From assembly GCA_009785015.1 (NCBI GenBank), contig WQXD01000154.1, forward strand, positions 1 to 8,665: a stretch of DNA of 8,665 nt, given 5' to 3'. Shown piece by piece: positions 6,527 to 8,665 of this stretch. The translations under genes and the position numbers were made by a program. The DNA is from Oscillospiraceae bacterium (GTDB taxonomy: Bacteria; Bacillota_A; Clostridia; Oscillospirales; WRJC01). The first letter of the stretch is position 1, and every line of letters starts with the position of its first letter. Under the pieces are notes generated by a model. That model did not search any database. It was not told the DNA's origin and saw only the letters and a list, made by a program, of their open reading frames with translations.

Positions 6527-7696
6527 ATGAAAATAGAAAACCGCAGGCATGTTCTGAACATTATCAGTCGGCAGCCGGTTTCCCGTATCGCGGTTGCGAG
6601 AGAAACAAAACTTGCGCAAGCGACAATAACAGAAATAACAAACGAATTACTCGAAGAAAAAATCATCAGAGAAACTGGCAAAGGCAGTAATGCCACGGTA
6701 CACGGGCGAAAACCGGTCACGCTGGATATAAACCCCGCATGGGGTTACATCGCGGGGATCAGTATCGACCATGAAGGATTTGAAATAGGCATACTTTCCG
6801 TTGACGGTAATATGATTGGCAGCGTAACGCAGCTGGAATATATGGAGCCTTCGGAAAAAACATTGGACTGTATCGTTCGGGAAACAAAAAGACTGATCGA
6901 AAAAAATAATATTGATCCGGCTTTGATTATCGGCGTGGGAGCCATAGCGCCCGGACCCGTTGACAGTGAGAACGGGATCATATTAAACCCTGCGGGTTTC
7001 GGCGCATGGAATAATTTTAATTTAAAACGCGCATTATCGGAAAGGCTGCCGTACAGAATCATGGTGCAGCATAACTCTACAGCCTTTACGCTAATGGAGC
7101 ATCGGCTGAATTTAAGTAAGTACGGCAATTTTGCGCTGTTCGCCGTGAATATGGGTATAGGCTTCGGTTTGACTCTCAATGAACAGGTTTACACCAACAC
7201 TAAGGGGTTCGGCTGCGAAATAGGCCATATGTCAATAGACATCAACGGCAGGCTTTGCGGCTGCGGCAACCGCGGCTGCTTGGAAATGTACGCTACAACA
7301 AAAGCGATTTTATATGATATCAAACGCGTGAGAAGCGACATAAACACCTGGCAGGAATTTATCGACAAAGCGCATGATGGCGATATATTTTGCTTAAAAA
7401 TGATAGATATGCACGCTCAGTATTTGGCGCACAGCATAATCAACCTCAACAACCTGCTTGAGTTGAACGCTGTGATCATAACGGGGATGGGCGCATACCG
7501 GGGAGAATTATTATTGGAATGTATCAGAAAACATGTGTACGGCAATATATTGTCTAAAAACAGGAGGGTATTGATAATAAAAAATTCCGCCGTAACGGAA
7601 AACATCGGGGCAATATCTGCGGGATATGTGGTTATCGACCGCTTATTCAGCAAAGATTTATATTCGGAAGTTATAACCGAACGAAAAAGGACATAA
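6527..7696 (+). CDS. ROK-family transcriptional repressor (NagC/Mlc/XylR type)
   Basis: Probable sugar-responsive repressor of the divergent operon. From the ATG at 6527 it has 389 residues. An N-terminal winged helix-turn-helix (about 8-50, with PVSRIAVARETKLAQATITE) is followed by a wing GRKPVTLDI (60-68) and the ROK sugar-binding domain. The zinc motif is intact: His234 in EIGHM and Cys244, Cys246, Cys251 in CGCGNRGCLE. Kinase residues are gone: the phosphate loop reads ISIDHEGFEIG (79-89) with no GGT, and the catalytic Asp position is Asn183 in VQHNSTAF. It is thus a sensor, not an enzyme. The start is uncertain. A strong SD, GAGGGGG (6483-6489), lies 37 nt before this ATG and 7 nt before an in-frame ATA at 6497; starting there adds ten residues (xTHIANNKAA) that resemble the usual N-terminus of ROK repressors. 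No other in-frame ATG, GTG or TTG lies between. The 3' end overlaps a LacI remnant. Confidence 0.88.
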   Translation: MKIENRRHVLNIISRQPVSRIAVARETKLAQATITEITNELLEEKIIRETGKGSNATVHGRKPVTLDINPAWGYIAGISIDHEGFEIGILSVDGNMIGSVTQLEYMEPSEKTLDCIVRETKRLIEKNNIDPALIIGVGAIAPGPVDSENGIILNPAGFGAWNNFNLKRALSERLPYRIMVQHNSTAFTLMEHRLNLSKYGNFALFAVNMGIGFGLTLNEQVYTNTKGFGCEIGHMSIDINGRLCGCGNRGCLEMYATTKAILYDIKRVRSDINTWQEFIDKAHDGDIFCLKMIDMHAQYLAHSIINLNNLLELNAVIITGMGAYRGELLLECIRKHVYGNILSKNRRVLIIKNSAVTENIGAISAGYVVIDRLFSKDLYSEVITERKRT

Positions 7697-7913
7697 AAAA
7701 ATAGCCGCTATTTGCGGACCGAAACATATATACACAATGCAGGAGCGTTTAAAAGGTTATTTAAACGCCTGCAATGATAATAATATTAATATAAACCCGG
7801 GTTATGAAGTAATACAAAAGTTATTGAATAAAATTCAAAGCAAAGACGACTCAACCAAAATCGTAAAACTAAAAGCCGAATTATTACGCCAGTCTTCGGT
7901 ATGTGAAGTCTGA
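7683..7913 (+). pseudogene. Remnant of a LacI-family regulator (effector domain, internally deleted)
   Basis: An open frame following a stop at 7674-7676 reads EKGHKKIAAICGP, then MQERLKGYLNACNDNNINI (from the ATG at 7737), then GYEVIQKLLNKIQS and KIVKLKAELLRQSSV before TGA at 7911-7913. The first part matches the start of the second half of LacI/GalR effector domains (KGHkkIa.I.Gp, then .eRl.Gy..al...gi). The last part matches their C-terminal ending (a helix followed by ..lk.eLi.R.S). The roughly 100 residues normally between, and the whole DNA-binding half, are missing. No SD precedes the ATG at 7737. It overlaps the last 14 bases of the ROK repressor gene in another frame, suggesting that the repressor gene was joined to, or inserted into, an older regulator gene. 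It could instead be a translated 58-residue peptide, which I think less likely. LacI identity rests on pattern recognition. Confidence 0.6.
7738..7773 (+). other. Long stem-loop inside the LacI remnant
   Basis: TGCAG (7738-7742) and GCGTTTAAA (7745-7753) pair with TTTAAACGC (7760-7768) and CTGCA (7769-7773): 14 base pairs with a 2-nt bulge (GA, 7743-7744) and a 6-nt loop. It lies about 40 nt after the repressor stop. No U-tract follows, so it is not a standard intrinsic terminator; it might stabilise the 3' end of the repressor mRNA or be fortuitous. Confidence 0.5.
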
Positions 7914-7986
7914 TTTTTATAAACATAGTCGTCAATAAAGTTATATCCAAAGTATGTTATGGGTCAGATCCCCCGTGTTAAAATAT
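7914..7986. other. Gene-free AT-rich spacer with GGGTCAGATCCCCC
   Basis: Between the LacI remnant and the surface-protein tail no gene, promoter or terminator is convincing. The only notable motif is GGGTCAGATCCCCC (7961-7974), a GC-rich imperfect palindrome in AT-rich DNA. Similar GGGTCWGAYCCC words occur near some transposon-related repeats, but no partner copy or transposase is in the window. Confidence 0.35.
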
Positions 7987-8235
7987 TTAATGATGTTTAA
8001 CTTTATGAAAACGTTTTGTTGCCGCGAGCGCGCAAAATATAATAAGCGCAGCCGCGAGTATGATTATATTATTGTCGCTTGTCCGCGGAGAAGCGGGAGC
8101 AGAGGGAGCGGGAGTTTCGGGTTCGGGTATAATTTCCTCGGGAGCTTCCTCGACGGGTTCGAGTTCCTGTCCGACATGAGGAAACGATAAAGCAGTCTTA
8201 AATCCCCGATGCTTTCGGTGTGATACCCTCCGAAA
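7987..8235 (-). pseudogene. Orphan C-terminal tail of a cell-surface protein with PxTSD sorting-type motif and membrane anchor
   Basis: This minus-strand frame is open from a stop at 8236-8238 to TAA at 7987-7989 and contains no ATG. It encodes an acidic proline-rich spacer (LEPVEEAPEEIIPEPETP), then SPRTSDNN (PRTSDNN at 8068-8088), a hydrophobic segment of 16 residues (IIILAAALIIFCALAA, 8020-8067), and a basic end, TKRFHKVKHH. Pro-x-Thr-Ser-Asp followed by a membrane helix and positive residues is a common ending of clostridial surface proteins and resembles sortase signals. The body of the protein and any start are missing, and the upstream sequence in another frame belongs to a different protein type. 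I therefore read it as a broken gene end; a +1/-1 frameshift joining it to the neighbouring fragment is the alternative. Confidence 0.6.
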
Positions 8236-8327
8236 TCAAACGAGAGCCCATCTCTGATAATATCGAGCATCATAGCCGATTCGTCGTCGCGCAGATATAA
8301 AGACAGATACCTATTACGATACTTCGT
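8160..8327 (-). pseudogene. Orphan C-terminal fragment of a clostridial solute-binding protein
   Basis: After a TAG at 8328-8330 this frame reads TKYRNRYLSLYLRDDESAM then MLDIIRDGLSFDFGGYHTES and LRLLYRFLMSDRNS. The RDDESxxMLDII....xxDFG pattern is what I expect near the C-terminus of the large clostridial sugar-binding lipoproteins, the same general class as the gene at the left edge of the window. Nothing upstream in this frame encodes the rest; the space is taken by an unrelated small protein with which it overlaps by 14 bases. Past about 8160 the frame only mirrors the proline-rich surface tail in a wrong frame, so I end the fragment there. Likely a deletion remnant. The assignment rests on a short pattern. 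Confidence 0.5.
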
Positions 8328-8665
8328 CTAATTTGCCTGCGCCTAAAACTTCCTCGTGTATCTTAGCCGCTCCCGCTTCCCAACCCATTTGGTGCAACGC
8401 AGGATATATGCGCTCCATATCGTCCAAAGTTAATTTTTTTATCAGTTCCGCGCTCGATATGCCCGTGCGCCATTGATAATATGCGTACATCATACCTACC
8501 CACATCAAGTCTCCTCGTTTAACGCCTCTCTTGTAGTCCGCAGGTATAAACTCCCCGTGCGATATATCGCTGTTGTTTAATTCGCACAGAAAATAATTTA
8601 ATACGGCATTATGCGACATATAAGCATATTTGAAGTTACCCTTGTCTAAATAGCTCCGTATATTG
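8314..8665 (-). CDS. Small protein of unrecognised function (5' end outside window)
   Basis: The frame is open from the window edge (first full codons NIRSYLDKGNFKYAYMSHNA) to tandem stops TAA TAG (8311-8316), giving 117 codons before the stop. A Met at 8617-8619 could begin a 101-residue version, but the codons before it (KGNFKYAY) read naturally into it and no SD precedes it, so the true start is probably beyond the edge. The protein is soluble with no signal peptide or membrane segment. Notable stretches are FIPADYKRGVKRGDLMWVG, MYAYYQWRTGISSAELIKKL and ERIYPALHQMGWEAGAAKI. A basic KRG-KRGDLMW core followed by a short helical domain recalls small Firmicutes proteins often found beside toxin-like genes, but I cannot name the family, and an antitoxin role would be a guess. 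It overlaps the solute-binding remnant by 14 bases. Confidence 0.65.
   Translation of the reverse strand, partial: NIRSYLDKGNFKYAYMSHNAVLNYFLCELNNSDISHGEFIPADYKRGVKRGDLMWVGMMYAYYQWRTGISSAELIKKLTLDDMERIYPALHQMGWEAGAAKIHEEVLGAGKLDEVS

Noticed and set aside
7699..7713. AAATAGC-C-GCTATTT hairpin just after the repressor stop, as a terminator
   Set aside because: The stem is short and AU-rich, the loop can only be 1-3 nt, and no U-tract follows.
8005..8019. ATGAAAACGTTTTGT, close to the catabolite-response (cre) consensus
   Set aside because: One key base differs from consensus and it lies inside the 3' end of the surface-protein tail, far from any promoter; it encodes the basic TKRFH segment.
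8064..8273. 69-codon minus-strand frame read as one small gene
   Set aside because: Its first half matches the solute-binding fragment, but its second half is the wrong-frame reading of the PxTSD tail; it is not a single protein.

Overview
The window looks like a chromosomal segment of an anaerobic, polysaccharide-degrading Firmicute, probably an uncultured gut or rumen Clostridia (Oscillospiraceae or Christensenellales-like). The reasons are AGGAG-type ribosome binding sites, AT-rich spacers between moderately GC coding regions, a very recognisable clostridial type of sugar-binding lipoprotein, ROK-family regulation, and a surface-protein tail with a P-x-T-S-D motif. This placement is inference; no taxonomic marker gene is present.

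Positions 1-6271 hold one tightly packed minus-strand operon, read right to left: a SIS-domain (GmhA-type) sugar-phosphate isomerase, a ROK-family sugar kinase, a GH5 glycanase lipoprotein, a GH2 beta-mannosidase, and the first 172 codons of a sugar-binding lipoprotein that runs off the left edge. Gaps are only 28-45 nt. The set reads as a beta-mannoside or mannan-type pathway. The GH5 lipoprotein cuts polymer outside the cell, the binding protein and an unseen ABC transporter import oligosaccharides, cytoplasmic GH2 releases monosaccharide, ROK phosphorylates it, and the SIS protein may isomerise the phosphate.

Positions 6272-6526 are a divergent control region. Two near-consensus sigma-A promoters stand back to back (minus 6341-6369, plus 6401-6429, both with 17-bp spacers), with several imperfect palindromes that could bind the regulator. 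The plus promoter drives a ROK-family repressor (6527-7696) that keeps its zinc motif but has lost the kinase residues. Its N-terminus is unusual: the good Shine-Dalgarno sits upstream of an in-frame ATA, not the annotated ATG.

Positions 7683-8327 look like a gene graveyard. They hold an internally deleted LacI-family remnant directly abutting the repressor (with a long hairpin inside it), the orphan C-terminal tail of a surface protein with a sorting-type motif, and the orphan C-terminus of a solute-binding protein of the same general type as the one at the left edge. The right edge (8314-8665) carries the C-terminal part of a small unrecognised protein. No tRNA, rRNA, CRISPR array or intact transposase is visible.
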